Part shown: positions 37,985-46,622 of the stretch, one piece after another | Numbering within the stretch: position 1 is the stretch's first letter | Layout of the letters: each line of letters opens with the position of its first letter | NCBI GenBank assembly: GCA_045130235.1 | Contig: JBGUPJ010000023.1 | Span: 45,435-109,434, forward strand | Reading direction: 5' to 3' | DNA: 64,000 nt | From: UBA1756 sp045130235 | GTDB lineage: Bacteria > Bacteroidota > Bacteroidia > Bacteroidales > WCHB1-69 | The notes under the pieces: model-generated | Told to the model about the DNA's origin: nothing | What the model saw: the letters and a program-made list of their open reading frames with translations, nothing else | The model's database searches: none | Translations under genes and position numbers: made by a program

Positions 37985-37999
37985 CCCAGCTCAGCTGGG
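37985..37999 (+). other. short hairpin in the hisS leader
   Basis: CCCAGC-TCA-GCTGGG forms a 6-bp GC-rich stem with a 3-nt loop, 41 bp before the start codon. No T run follows, so it is not a terminator. It may be structural or incidental; no T-box features were seen. Confidence 0.4.
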
Positions 38000-38040
38000 C
38001 GTTAGTCTTTTCTCGTTTTATCACTTAAAGGATTCACCTT

Positions 38041-39393
38041 ATGATCAAACCAAGCATTCCCAAAGGTACCCGCGACTTCACTCCGTTGGAGATGATGCGC
38101 CGCAACTACATTTTTCAGACCATCCGCAGCGTCTTCGAGGCGCATGCCTACCTGCCGATAGAGACCCCCGCCATGGAGAACCTCTCCACCCTGATGGGCA
38201 AATACGGCGAGGAGGGCGACCGTCTGCTGTTCAAGATTCTCAACTCGGGCGATTTTATGCAAGGTGTTGACCGTCAGGAGGAATCCTCTGTCCGGCTCGC
38301 CTCCGCCATCTGCGAGAAAGGCCTCCGCTACGACCTTACCGTGCCTTTCGCCCGCTTCGTGGTGCAGCACCAGAACGAGATCACGTTTCCCTTCAAGCGC
38401 TACCAGATGCAGCCCGTGTGGCGTGCCGACCGTCCGCAGAAGGGCCGCTACCGCGAGTTCTACCAGTGCGACGCCGACGTCATCGGCACCAACTCGCTCC
38501 TCAACGAGGCCGAGCTGATGCAGATCACCGCCGAGATTTTCCAGAAATTCGGCATCCGCGTGGTCATCAAGGTCAACAACCGTAAGATTCTCTCCGGCAT
38601 CGCTGAGATTCTCGGGGAGGCCGACAAGATTACCGACATCTGTACCGCCATCGACAAACTCGACAAGATCGGCCGCGAGAATGTGTGCGCCGAACTGCGC
38701 GAGCGCGGACTGTCGGAAGAGGCTGTGCAGAAACTCGATCCTTTCTTTGATTTCACGGGCACGAATGCCGAAAAGTTGCAGAAACTCTCCAAGATTTTCG
38801 CCATCTCCGAAACCGGACTCAAGGGTGTAGAGGAGTTGACGAAAATGTTGCAATATGCTGAATTTCTGAAAATTAATGCCGATATTGAATTGGACATCAC
38901 CCTCGCCCGTGGCCTCAACTATTATACGGGTGCCATCTTCGAGGTGAAGGCGCTCGATGTGAGCATTGGCAGTATCTCCGGCGGTGGCCGCTACGACAAC
39001 CTTACGGGCATTTTCGGACTCAAAAACGTGTCGGGGGTCGGCATCTCCTATGGTGCGGAACGTATCTACGACGTGCTCAACGAGTTGCAGCTCTTCCCGA
39101 AGTCGTTGGAGAACCCTGTTCAGGCGTTGCTGCTCAATTTCGGCGAGAAGGAGGAACTCTATGCGCTGTCGGCTTTGCAGCAGCTGCGTGCGGCCGGCAT
39201 CACCGCCGAGTTGTTCCCCGACAAGGCCAAGATCGGCAAGCAGATGACCTTCGCCAACAACCGCGGCATCCCGTTCGTCATCATGGCTGGCGAAAACGAG
39301 ATGAACGCCGGCATCTTCGCCTTCAAGAACATGGCTACCGGCGAGCAGGAAAACCTCACCGTTGAGCAGCTGGTAGAGAGATTGGCAAGATAA
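38041..39393 (+). CDS. hisS: histidyl-tRNA synthetase
   Basis: Class II synthetase charging tRNA-His, 450 aa. Motif 1 begins near residue 10 (KGTRDFTP), motif 2 shows RADRPQKGRYREFYQCDADVI, the histidine-binding region reads RGLNYYTGAIFE, and motif 3 lies in GGRYDNLTGIFG with SYGAERI. The C-terminal anticodon domain ends at 450 (FAFKNMATGEQENLTVEQL). It has its own promoter and converges with the ProX-type gene 14 bp beyond its stop. Confidence 0.97.
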   Translation: MIKPSIPKGTRDFTPLEMMRRNYIFQTIRSVFEAHAYLPIETPAMENLSTLMGKYGEEGDRLLFKILNSGDFMQGVDRQEESSVRLASAICEKGLRYDLTVPFARFVVQHQNEITFPFKRYQMQPVWRADRPQKGRYREFYQCDADVIGTNSLLNEAELMQITAEIFQKFGIRVVIKVNNRKILSGIAEILGEADKITDICTAIDKLDKIGRENVCAELRERGLSEEAVQKLDPFFDFTGTNAEKLQKLSKIFAISETGLKGVEELTKMLQYAEFLKINADIELDITLARGLNYYTGAIFEVKALDVSIGSISGGGRYDNLTGIFGLKNVSGVGISYGAERIYDVLNELQLFPKSLENPVQALLLNFGEKEELYALSALQQLRAAGITAELFPDKAKIGKQMTFANNRGIPFVIMAGENEMNAGIFAFKNMATGEQENLTVEQLVERLAR

Positions 39394-39407
39394 AGGGGTA
39401 GAAATCC

Positions 39408-39899
39408 CTAATACACCTCCATCCACTCGTAGCGGTTGCCTTGGTGCTCGATGAATTTCACCAAGTCCTCGCGGCGGATGATGAGCGAGGCAGTGTTGAT
39501 GCACGGATGGAAACTGACCTTCTCGGCTTGCAGCAAGTTGTTGTCTAAGAATACGATAACATGATGCTCCACATCGTTGATGAGGCCGAACGGCGTGACC
39601 GAACCGGGCGTTACCCCCAGATATTTCATCAAGCGCTGCTCTGAAGCAAAACTTAGCTTGCCCTGATGCAGTTTTTTCTCGATGTCGTGGATGTCCATCA
39701 CGCGGTCGCAGTCGAGGCACACCAGATAGTGCTGGTTGCCTTTGTGGTTGCGGAAAAAGAGGTTTTTGCAGTGCTTGGCATCGTGCCCCGCCCAATATTG
39801 CTTGGCAATCTCAATGGTGGGGGCGGCGGGATGCTCCAAATAATCAAAAGGAATATTAAGTTCCTCTAAAAGTTGGTATAATTTCGGGTCTCCGTTCAT
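39408..39899 (-). CDS. ProX/YbaK-type aminoacyl-tRNA deacylase (prolyl-tRNA synthetase-associated domain)
   Basis: Stand-alone 163-aa editing enzyme expected to hydrolyse mischarged Ala-tRNA-Pro (or a related error). Visible family elements: LEHPAAPTIEIAK near the N-terminus, KNLFFRNHKGNQHYLV, LSFASEQRLMKYLGV with the invariant catalytic-site Lys region, TPGSVTPFGL and a final SFHPC...SLIIRREDLVKF. The ATG at 39899 is chosen because the -7 box TACTTTTG at 39918-39925 overlaps the alternative TTG at 39920, which cannot then be the start. Confidence 0.88.
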   Translation of the reverse strand: MNGDPKLYQLLEELNIPFDYLEHPAAPTIEIAKQYWAGHDAKHCKNLFFRNHKGNQHYLVCLDCDRVMDIHDIEKKLHQGKLSFASEQRLMKYLGVTPGSVTPFGLINDVEHHVIVFLDNNLLQAEKVSFHPCINTASLIIRREDLVKFIEHQGNRYEWMEVY

Positions 39900-39917
39900 G
39901 GTTGCGGTTTTGGAGTG

Positions 39918-39925
39918 CAAAAGTA
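39918..39925 (-). promoter_or_regulatory. -7 box of the ProX-type gene
   Basis: Minus-strand TACTTTTG followed by CA, 18 bp before the ATG at 39899. It is divergent with the rluD -7 box. Confidence 0.6.
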
Positions 39926-39948
39926 CAAATTTATTGCTAACATTTTTG

Positions 39949-39956
39949 TATTTTTG
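39949..39956 (+). promoter_or_regulatory. -7 box of rluD
   Basis: TATTTTTG on the plus strand, 17 bp before the rluD ATG. With the opposite -7 box at 39918-39925, it packs two divergent promoters into a 74-bp gap. Confidence 0.6.
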
Positions 39957-39973
39957 CGCCTTAAAATATTGCG

Positions 39974-41035
39974 ATGGAAAATGATGTAATTTTAGAGGAG
40001 ACTAGCGGCGAAAAAGAGGAATTGTTCGAACACTTTCGCTTTGTGGTGGATCCGGGCACGGAGATTGTCCGGCTCGACCGCTACCTCACCAACCTGATGG
40101 CGCACACCTCGCGCAACCGCATCCAGCAGGCGGCCAAGGCCGACTGTATTCTGGTGAACGACAAGCCCGTCAAGTCGAACTACCGTGTCCATCCTCGCGA
40201 TGTCATCAGTATCCTGCTGCCCCGTCCCGTCCATGTATTTGAACTGGTTGCGGAGGATATTCCGCTGGATATCGTCTATGAGGACGAGGATGTCATCCTC
40301 ATCAACAAGCCGGCCGGCATGGTGGTGCATCCTGCCGTGGGCAACTTCACGGGCACGCTCGTCAACGCGCTGCTGTGGCACTTCCAAGGTCAGCGCAACG
40401 CCGCCGGTGAGGAGGTGAAACCGCTGCTGGTGCACCGCATCGACAAGAACACCTCCGGCATCATGATTGTGGCCAAGTCGGAGATCGCCCAGATGAAACT
40501 GGCCGCCAACTTCTTCGAACACACCATCGACCGTCGCTATCAGGCCCTCGTGTGGGGCGACTTTCCCGATGATGAAGGCACCATCATCGGCAATGTGGGC
40601 CGCAACCCGCAGAACCGCATGGTGATGACCGTCTTCCCCGAGGGCAGCGAGCAGGGCAAACATGCCGTGACGCATTACCGTGTCATCGAGCGGTTCGGTT
40701 ACGTCACCCTCATCGAGTGCCGCCTCGAGACCGGTCGTACCCACCAGATTCGCGTTCACATGAAGCATATCGGCCACCCGCTCTTCAACGATGAGAGCTA
40801 CGGCGGCAACGAGATTCTGAAAGGCACCACCTTCACCAAGTACAAACAGTTCGTCAACAACTGCTTCAAGGTGCTGCCGCGTCAGGCGCTCCATGCCAAG
40901 TCGTTAGGCTTCGTACACCCCGTAACGGGAAAGTATATGCTGTTCGACTCCGACCTGCCGGCAGATATGGCAGAGGCATTGGATAAATGGCGCAACTATG
41001 CGAAACATAAGCAGTTGGAAGAGGATGAGGAGTAG
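39974..41035 (+). CDS. rluD: RluA-family 23S rRNA pseudouridine synthase (RluD-like)
   Basis: 353-aa pseudouridine synthase. An N-terminal S4 RNA-binding domain (about 25-90; VRLDRYLTNLM ... NRIQQAAKADCILVNDKPVKSNYRV) is followed by the catalytic domain with HRIDKNTSGIMIVAK, where Asp is the catalytic nucleophile, and the later LIECRLETGRTHQIRVHMKHIGHPLFND segment. RluD modifies helix 69 of 23S rRNA; the subfamily is chosen by the S4 domain and length. It is 24 bp from the next gene. Confidence 0.93.
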   Translation: MENDVILEETSGEKEELFEHFRFVVDPGTEIVRLDRYLTNLMAHTSRNRIQQAAKADCILVNDKPVKSNYRVHPRDVISILLPRPVHVFELVAEDIPLDIVYEDEDVILINKPAGMVVHPAVGNFTGTLVNALLWHFQGQRNAAGEEVKPLLVHRIDKNTSGIMIVAKSEIAQMKLAANFFEHTIDRRYQALVWGDFPDDEGTIIGNVGRNPQNRMVMTVFPEGSEQGKHAVTHYRVIERFGYVTLIECRLETGRTHQIRVHMKHIGHPLFNDESYGGNEILKGTTFTKYKQFVNNCFKVLPRQALHAKSLGFVHPVTGKYMLFDSDLPADMAEALDKWRNYAKHKQLEEDEE

Positions 41036-41059
41036 TTTTTATTAGAAAAATTTTCAATA

Positions 41060-42247
41060 ATGAAAAAAATAATCCTGCAAAAAGGAAAAGAAAAGTCGCT
41101 GCAACGCTTCCACCCGTGGGTGTTCTCTGGCGCGGTGGCCAAGAAGGACAAGACATTGGCCGATGGCGACGTGGTGGCCGTTTATAATTTCGAAGGACAA
41201 TTCATGGCAGTGGGACATTACCACAACAGCTCTACCTGCGTCAAGATTTTCAGTTTCGAGGAGGTGGAACCCGACGAGGCATTCTGGCGCGAGAAGGTGC
41301 GCCAAGCGGTGATGCTGCGCCGGCAGTTAGGACTGATGGACAATTCCCGCACCACCTGCTGCCGCCTCATCAACGGCGAGGGCGACTACCTGCCCGGACT
41401 GATTGTGGACTGGTTCGATGGCAACATCGTGCTGCAGTTCCACTCCTACGGTATGTACCTGCTGCGCGACCTGCTGGTCAAGATTTTCATCGACCTGTTC
41501 GGCGACAAGGTGCATTCCATCTACGACAAGAGTGTGGCGACGCTGCCCGAGGTGGCCGGTTTCGAGCCGGTGGATGAGTGCCTGTACGGCAGTTTCAACG
41601 ATGTGCTGGTGCGCGAGAACGGCATCCCGTATTATATTGACATTGTGAATGGACAGAAAACAGGTTTTTTTCTCGACCAGCGAGAGAGCCGCAAGCTGGT
41701 AGGGGAGTACTCCGCAGGCCGCAAGGTGCTCAACTTGTTTTGCTATACCGGCGGTTTCTCAGCCTATGCCCTGGCCAATGGTGCTGTGCACGTCGATTCG
41801 GTGGACATCTCTAAAAAAGCCATCGAGTTTGTGGAGCGCAACATTGCGGAATTGGGCAAGGATTATCTCGCCAAACATACCTCATACGCCGAGAATGTGT
41901 TTGACTTTTTCGAGCATACGCCCGACCAGAGTTATGATGTGATTGTGCTCGACCCGCCCGCTTTCGCCAAGCACCACAAGGTGAAAGACCAGGGCGTAAA
42001 GGGGTATCGCAACCTCAACCGCAAGGCGATGCAGAAGGTGAAGCCGGGCGGTTTCCTGTTCACCTTCTCCTGCTCGCAGGCCGTGTCGCACGACGACTTC
42101 CAGACCATCGTCTTCTCGGCCGCCGCCATGGAGGGCAAACGCATCCGGGTGCTGCGCCACCTCGAGGCCGGTCCCGACCACCCCGTTGATATTTTCCACC
42201 CCGAAGGAAGTTACCTGAAGGGATTGCTGGTATATGTTGAAAAATAA
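41060..42247 (+). CDS. rlmI: RlmI-like class I rRNA methyltransferase (PUA domain)
   Basis: 395-aa SAM-dependent methyltransferase with an N-terminal PUA domain (KGKEKSLQRFHPWVFSGAV ...) and a Rossmann domain (VLNLFCYTGGFSAYALANGA for SAM binding; VIVLDPPAFAKHHK for the catalytic loop; FTFSCSQAVSHDDF). E. coli RlmI makes m5C1962 in 23S rRNA; target by family analogy. The Cys in FSCSQ is consistent with an m5C mechanism. It is followed directly, with no gap, by the thioredoxin gene. Confidence 0.9.
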   Translation: MKKIILQKGKEKSLQRFHPWVFSGAVAKKDKTLADGDVVAVYNFEGQFMAVGHYHNSSTCVKIFSFEEVEPDEAFWREKVRQAVMLRRQLGLMDNSRTTCCRLINGEGDYLPGLIVDWFDGNIVLQFHSYGMYLLRDLLVKIFIDLFGDKVHSIYDKSVATLPEVAGFEPVDECLYGSFNDVLVRENGIPYYIDIVNGQKTGFFLDQRESRKLVGEYSAGRKVLNLFCYTGGFSAYALANGAVHVDSVDISKKAIEFVERNIAELGKDYLAKHTSYAENVFDFFEHTPDQSYDVIVLDPPAFAKHHKVKDQGVKGYRNLNRKAMQKVKPGGFLFTFSCSQAVSHDDFQTIVFSAAAMEGKRIRVLRHLEAGPDHPVDIFHPEGSYLKGLLVYVEK

Positions 42248-42733
42248 ATGATTATGAAAAGAATTTTATTATTAACCATCTGTTTATTAGTAAGTTATTC
42301 TTCTTTCTCCCAAGAAAAGAAACCTCTTTATGATGAGAATGCCGATGCGGTGGCTCAGATTCAAAATGCTGTTTCCGAAGCCTCCAAGGATGGCAAGTAT
42401 GTGGTGTGTCAGGTGGGCGGCAACTGGTGCCCGTGGTGCATCCGCTTTTCAGACTTTATCACAAAAAATGATACTATCAATCAGATTGTTAAAGAGAATT
42501 TTGTTTATATCCACGTGAATTATTCGAAGGCCAACAAAAATCCGGAGGCGATGAAGATGCTCTCCAATCCGGCTCGTTTCGGTTTCCCGGTGTTGGTGAT
42601 TTTGGATGAAAAGGGGAAGGTTATCCACATCCAAGATTCCTCCTATTTGGAAGAGGGGCAGGGATATAATGCGAAAAAAGTGGAAGATTTCTTCAAAAAG
42701 TGGACCCCGGAGGCGGTCACGACGCTGAAGTGA
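42248..42733 (+). CDS. periplasmic thioredoxin-family protein (CPWC)
   Basis: 160-aa exported thioredoxin-like protein. The signal peptide (ILLLTICLLVSYSSFSQ) follows MIMKR; the second Met at 42254 is an alternative start. The active site is NWCPWCIRF, and the fold continues with a cis-Pro in FGFPVLVIL. The layout matches Bacteroidota single-domain thioredoxin_7/DUF255-like proteins. Its start touches the RlmI stop codon and its last 17 bp overlap the convergent lnt gene. Confidence 0.87.
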   Translation: MIMKRILLLTICLLVSYSSFSQEKKPLYDENADAVAQIQNAVSEASKDGKYVVCQVGGNWCPWCIRFSDFITKNDTINQIVKENFVYIHVNYSKANKNPEAMKMLSNPARFGFPVLVILDEKGKVIHIQDSSYLEEGQGYNAKKVEDFFKKWTPEAVTTLK

Positions 42734-44420
42734 CGTTCTGCTGAGAAGTCTTGCGCCTGTGCACTTTCCGGCCGATGCCGAGGGTGATGCCGAACAGGAG
42801 CATCGCACCGGCGAGGAAAGTGAAGAACCGCGCCAGGTAGTCGCCATGGCGGGTGTAGAAAGTCAGTTGATCATTAAGAAATACGTTTTGGCGGATGGCG
42901 GTGCGTACGCCGTACTCCGTGGTCTGGTGGGCGGTGCCGCGCTCGTCGATGAAAGCTGAGGTGCCGGTGTTGGCCGCCCGCATGATGCTGCGGCGCGTTT
43001 CCACCGCGCGCAACTTCGACAGCAGGAAATGCTGCGTGTGGCCGGGCGTTTCACCCCACCACGCATCGTTGGTGATGACCGCCATCACCTCCGCACCGTT
43101 GCGCACAAACTCTCCGAAATGCTCGCCGTACGCCGACTCGTAGCACACGGGAACCCCAATGCGCACTTGACAGTCCGGCAGCAGGAAGGCGCGCTGCTCG
43201 CTGTCTGCCCCCAACGACCCTGACGTGCCGCCCAGGTCGATGGCCTTCTCTTCCAAGAAACCAAAAATCTTCGGGTAGGGCATCTTCTCCACGCCCGGCA
43301 CCAATTTGCTTTTGAAGTAAGTGCCCGTAACACCGAAACGGTTGTAGCAGACAGAAGTGTTATAATAGTCGTAGTATTGATGGTCGATACCATGGATGGG
43401 ATGTGCGGTTTCAGTGGCCTTGTGGTCGTAGAATTGCACGGTGGAGGTACCGAAGATGAAATTGAGTTCGGGATGGGTGAGGATAGTGGAGTCGAAAAGA
43501 TCCAATCCACCGTAAATCTCACTGTTTCTGGCGGCACCTTTCATGAAGAGGTCGTATTTCATGGTGTTGGCGAGGGCCGACTCGGGACAAACAACCACAT
43601 CGGTTTTGTCGGTGATGAGGGGACGTGCCACCTCCAAGATACGTTCCGCATGTTCCTTATTCGACATGGCATATTCCTCTTCCCATGGGTCGGTATTTTG
43701 TTGAACTACAACAGCTTCTATGGAACGTCGGTCTTGTTCGGTGGGCATTGGATAGGTGTAGAAGCGGATGAGCGAAGCAGCTGCCGGCACAATCAGCCAG
43801 CCCAGCAGAACACTACCCACAATGATGCGGCGTTTGCCAGTCTGACGCACCGATTGCAACAAGTCTATTGTTAGGAAGTTAGCCGCCAAAATCCAAATCG
43901 TGCCACCAAAAGCCCCCGTAATTTCATACCACTGCACAAACTCGGTGCAGGCGGAGAAGAGGTTGCCGAGGTTGAGCCACGGCCAGGTGAGGTCCCAGTT
44001 GAGGTGGAGGAACTCCCATGCGCACCAGAACGAGGTGAAACAGAGGGCATCCACCCAGAAGGGTAGCCGCAGTTTGCGAAAACGCTGCCAGCCGCCGAAT
44101 ACCATCGACATGAACAGCGAGTTGAGCACCACCATGGCGATACATCCCTCAAGGGTGCTGTTCTTTACCCACCATGTGGTGAGGATGTTCCAAACAACAA
44201 ATGTAAGGTACGAGTAGCCCATGCCTTTGAGGAAGGGCAGTCGGGCATCCTCTTCCGCTAGCGACTGGCTCACCATCAGCAAGGGCACAAAGGCAAAGAA
44301 ACTGAGGAAGGCGAGACCGTGCGGCGGCCACGAGAGCCACAACAGGATGCCTGAGGAGAGGGCAAGGCCGAACCGATAGAGAAAACGGATGCCTTTATTT
44401 TTAGGTTGGGATAATGTCAT
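42717..44420 (-). CDS. lnt: apolipoprotein N-acyltransferase
   Basis: Inner-membrane enzyme adding the third acyl chain to lipoproteins. The 567-residue protein has an N-terminal multi-helix membrane region (about 1-220) and a nitrilase-like domain. The catalytic triad is visible as Glu in VVVCPESALANT, Lys in YFKSKLVPGVEK and Cys in GVPVCYESAYGE. A final transmembrane segment is followed by a basic tail. It is the last gene of a minus-strand operon beginning at tsaD. Confidence 0.95.
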   Translation of the reverse strand: MTLSQPKNKGIRFLYRFGLALSSGILLWLSWPPHGLAFLSFFAFVPLLMVSQSLAEEDARLPFLKGMGYSYLTFVVWNILTTWWVKNSTLEGCIAMVVLNSLFMSMVFGGWQRFRKLRLPFWVDALCFTSFWCAWEFLHLNWDLTWPWLNLGNLFSACTEFVQWYEITGAFGGTIWILAANFLTIDLLQSVRQTGKRRIIVGSVLLGWLIVPAAASLIRFYTYPMPTEQDRRSIEAVVVQQNTDPWEEEYAMSNKEHAERILEVARPLITDKTDVVVCPESALANTMKYDLFMKGAARNSEIYGGLDLFDSTILTHPELNFIFGTSTVQFYDHKATETAHPIHGIDHQYYDYYNTSVCYNRFGVTGTYFKSKLVPGVEKMPYPKIFGFLEEKAIDLGGTSGSLGADSEQRAFLLPDCQVRIGVPVCYESAYGEHFGEFVRNGAEVMAVITNDAWWGETPGHTQHFLLSKLRAVETRRSIMRAANTGTSAFIDERGTAHQTTEYGVRTAIRQNVFLNDQLTFYTRHGDYLARFFTFLAGAMLLFGITLGIGRKVHRRKTSQQNVTSAS

Positions 44421-44444
44421 GGTAAATTGTTGATAATAAAATGT

Positions 44445-45197
44445 TTATCGGTCAGTTTTGCGAAGCTCGAAGTTCTTGCCGAGATAGACTTTCCGCACAA
44501 ATTCGTCGTCTGCGAGCTCTTGGGCAGTGCCGGTGCGCAGCACCGTTCCTTCGTGCAGAATGTAGGCGCGGTCGGTGATGGCGAGCGTCTCGTGCACGTT
44601 GTGGTCGGTGATGAGGATGCCGATGTTCTTGGTCTTCAGTTTGGCCACAATCTCCTGGATGTCTTCCACGGCGATGGGGTCAACGCCGGCAAAGGGCTCG
44701 TCGAGGAGGATGAACTTCGGGTCGGCGGCCAGACAGCGGGCAATTTCAGTACGGCGTCGCTCCCCGCCGGAGAGATTCTTGCCGAGGTTCTTCCTCACCT
44801 TATGCAGGTTGAACTCCGTCAGCAGGCTCTCCATCCGCTCCTTCTGCTCGGCACGGCTGCGACCGCTGAACTGCAAGATGGCCAAAATGTTCTTCTCAAC
44901 CGTCATGTCGCGAAAGACTGAGGCTTCCTGCGGCAAGTACGAGATGCCCAACTGGGCGCGCTTGTACATGGCCATTTTCGTAATGTCCTCATCGTCAAGG
45001 TAAATGTGACCCGACAGCGGACGAATCAGTCCGACAATCATGTAAAAAGAGGTGGTCTTGCCCGCCCCGTTAGGTCCGAGCAGTCCCACAATCTCCCCCT
45101 GACGCACTTCGATACTCGCCTCGTTGACGACGGTGCGGGAGTGGTATTTCTTTACTAATTTCTCCGTTCGGATGATGTGTGTGCTTTCTTCTTCCAT
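44445..45197 (-). CDS. lptB: LPS export ABC transporter ATPase
   Basis: Cytoplasmic ATPase powering lipopolysaccharide transport by LptFG. Walker A GLLGPNGAGKTTSFYM, signature LSGGERRRTEIARCLA, Walker B KFILLDEPFAGVDP, and the LptB-specific GISYLPQEASVFRDMTVEKNI are present. 250 aa, normal. It starts 4 bp after the SRPBCC gene stop codon. The -RRRTEIAR- signature is typical of LptB over other ABC families. Confidence 0.96.
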   Translation of the reverse strand: MEEESTHIIRTEKLVKKYHSRTVVNEASIEVRQGEIVGLLGPNGAGKTTSFYMIVGLIRPLSGHIYLDDEDITKMAMYKRAQLGISYLPQEASVFRDMTVEKNILAILQFSGRSRAEQKERMESLLTEFNLHKVRKNLGKNLSGGERRRTEIARCLAADPKFILLDEPFAGVDPIAVEDIQEIVAKLKTKNIGILITDHNVHETLAITDRAYILHEGTVLRTGTAQELADDEFVRKVYLGKNFELRKTDR

Positions 45198-45200
45198 AAC

Positions 45201-45605
45201 TTATGCTTTGGTGGCCGCCATTCTGATGGCGTTGGTGAGGGTGTCGGCGAACTGCTGCATGGGGCCTTTGACCATGGGCGCTAGAAAGATAGGTATTTCA
45301 AGGTGCATGTTGAGGAAAAGGTCGCAGCTGGTTTCCCCATCGCTGATATCAAAAGTGCAGGAGGCGGGAATCTGCTTGTCGTTGCCCACCGTGTAGGAGA
45401 TATGGCTGTAGGGCTGTTTCTCCTGAATGCGCAGGGTGATTTTGGCGATGCCGCTCACCTCAAATTCGCAGAAGTCCTCTTCAGCATACCAGTTCTGCAC
45501 CTGCTTCTGGGTGGCCATCTGTTCAAAATTGCGGCAGTCGCACAGCATTTCATAAACTTTTCGGCTGCTGGCGTTGATATTTTCCGCTTTGCTTTCTATA
45601 TTCAT
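45201..45605 (-). CDS. SRPBCC/START-like protein
   Basis: 134-aa protein with a predicted SRPBCC (Bet v 1-like) fold: N-terminal SRKVYEMLCDCRNFEQM helix region, beta strands (ITLRIQEKQPYSHISYTV) and a long C-terminal helix (APMVKGPMQQFADTLTNAIRM). Such folds bind hydrophobic ligands. It is in a tight operon with holA (3 bp) and lptB (3 bp). The role is unknown, although it recurs with these genes in Bacteroidota. Confidence 0.8.
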   Translation of the reverse strand: MNIESKAENINASSRKVYEMLCDCRNFEQMATQKQVQNWYAEEDFCEFEVSGIAKITLRIQEKQPYSHISYTVGNDKQIPASCTFDISDGETSCDLFLNMHLEIPIFLAPMVKGPMQQFADTLTNAIRMAATKA

Positions 45606-45608
45606 AAT

Positions 45609-46601
45609 TTAATGTAAAAGTTTATAAACCAATTCTTTATAAAGTTCTTCTTCAGTAGTGCTACAATCTACACCTTTCGACTTCACATCAAATTCGCGCA
45701 GAAGGGCGATGTTGCGCACGAGGGTCTGTTTGGAGAAACCGGAAGTGAGGGCTACATCGCGGCGCAGCTGGGCCTCCGACCGGCGCGGACCGAAGCAGAG
45801 GCGTTGCTCCTCCAAATTCTTGGTGGGCGCATGCTGAAACTTGAGCATACCGCTGTACAGGTAGTACAAACTGCCAATGGCGGCCTGCAACGGGTTGGCT
45901 TTCAGGTTCTGACAGAAGGCGTTGACGATGGTAAAGGCCTTGGTCTCGTTGCGTTCACTGAGGGCATCGCGCAGGGCGTACAGGTTGTACTGGTTGCTGA
46001 TGCCGATATGTCGGTCGATGATTTCGGGGGTGATGGTGGTGCCTTCGGGATAGGTGATGCGCAGTTTGGTGAATTCATTGTCAATACGCGACAGGTCGTT
46101 GCCGATGTGCTCTGCGATGAGGTTGGCCGAATCTCGGGAGATCTGGAAGGAGTGATCTTTGGCGCAGTTTTCCACCCATTCGCCTAATTTCCAATCAGAC
46201 ACTTTGGCGGATTCGAACGTTACGGCATCGTTAAGTGCTTTGTTGGATGGGAGTTTGCCGTATTTGTAGCAGATGACGAGAATGGTGGTAGTGGTGGGGT
46301 TGGCGCAGTAGGCCATGATGAGGTCGAGGGAGCGCCAATCTTTGGCCTCTTTCACAATCACCACGCGCTTGTCCACCCCGAAAGGAAACTCACGGGCCTG
46401 TGCGATAACCTCCGCGGGGTTGGTCTCTTTGGCGTAGTATACCGATTGGTTGAAGTCGCGGTCGGCTTCCTCCATCACGTTCTCTTCGATGTAGTCGGAG
46501 ATTTTGTCGATGAACAGTGGCTCTTCGCCGGCGAGGAAATATACGTTGGCGAACTGTCTCTTTTCCAACTGTTTGAAAATCTCTTTGTAGGTGCTTTTCA
46601 T
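45609..46601 (-). CDS. holA: DNA polymerase III delta subunit
   Basis: 330-aa clamp-loader subunit. N-terminal AAA+-like domain with VYFLAGEEPLFIDKI at the start; the P-loop is degenerate as usual for delta. RVVIVKEAKDWRSLD and LRDALSERNETKAFTIVNAF match the family, and the C-terminal helical collar contains LLREFDVKSKGVD. It is between tsaD and the SRPBCC gene in one operon. Confidence 0.93.
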   Translation of the reverse strand: MKSTYKEIFKQLEKRQFANVYFLAGEEPLFIDKISDYIEENVMEEADRDFNQSVYYAKETNPAEVIAQAREFPFGVDKRVVIVKEAKDWRSLDLIMAYCANPTTTTILVICYKYGKLPSNKALNDAVTFESAKVSDWKLGEWVENCAKDHSFQISRDSANLIAEHIGNDLSRIDNEFTKLRITYPEGTTITPEIIDRHIGISNQYNLYALRDALSERNETKAFTIVNAFCQNLKANPLQAAIGSLYYLYSGMLKFQHAPTKNLEEQRLCFGPRRSEAQLRRDVALTSGFSKQTLVRNIALLREFDVKSKGVDCSTTEEELYKELVYKLLH

Positions 46602-46622
46602 GGGGAATGTTTTGGTGAAAAA

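Noticed and set aside
38002..39795. 597-codon minus-strand frame across hisS
   Set aside because: Covers the intact hisS on the other strand and runs into the ProX gene in another frame; no start signal and low-complexity translation.
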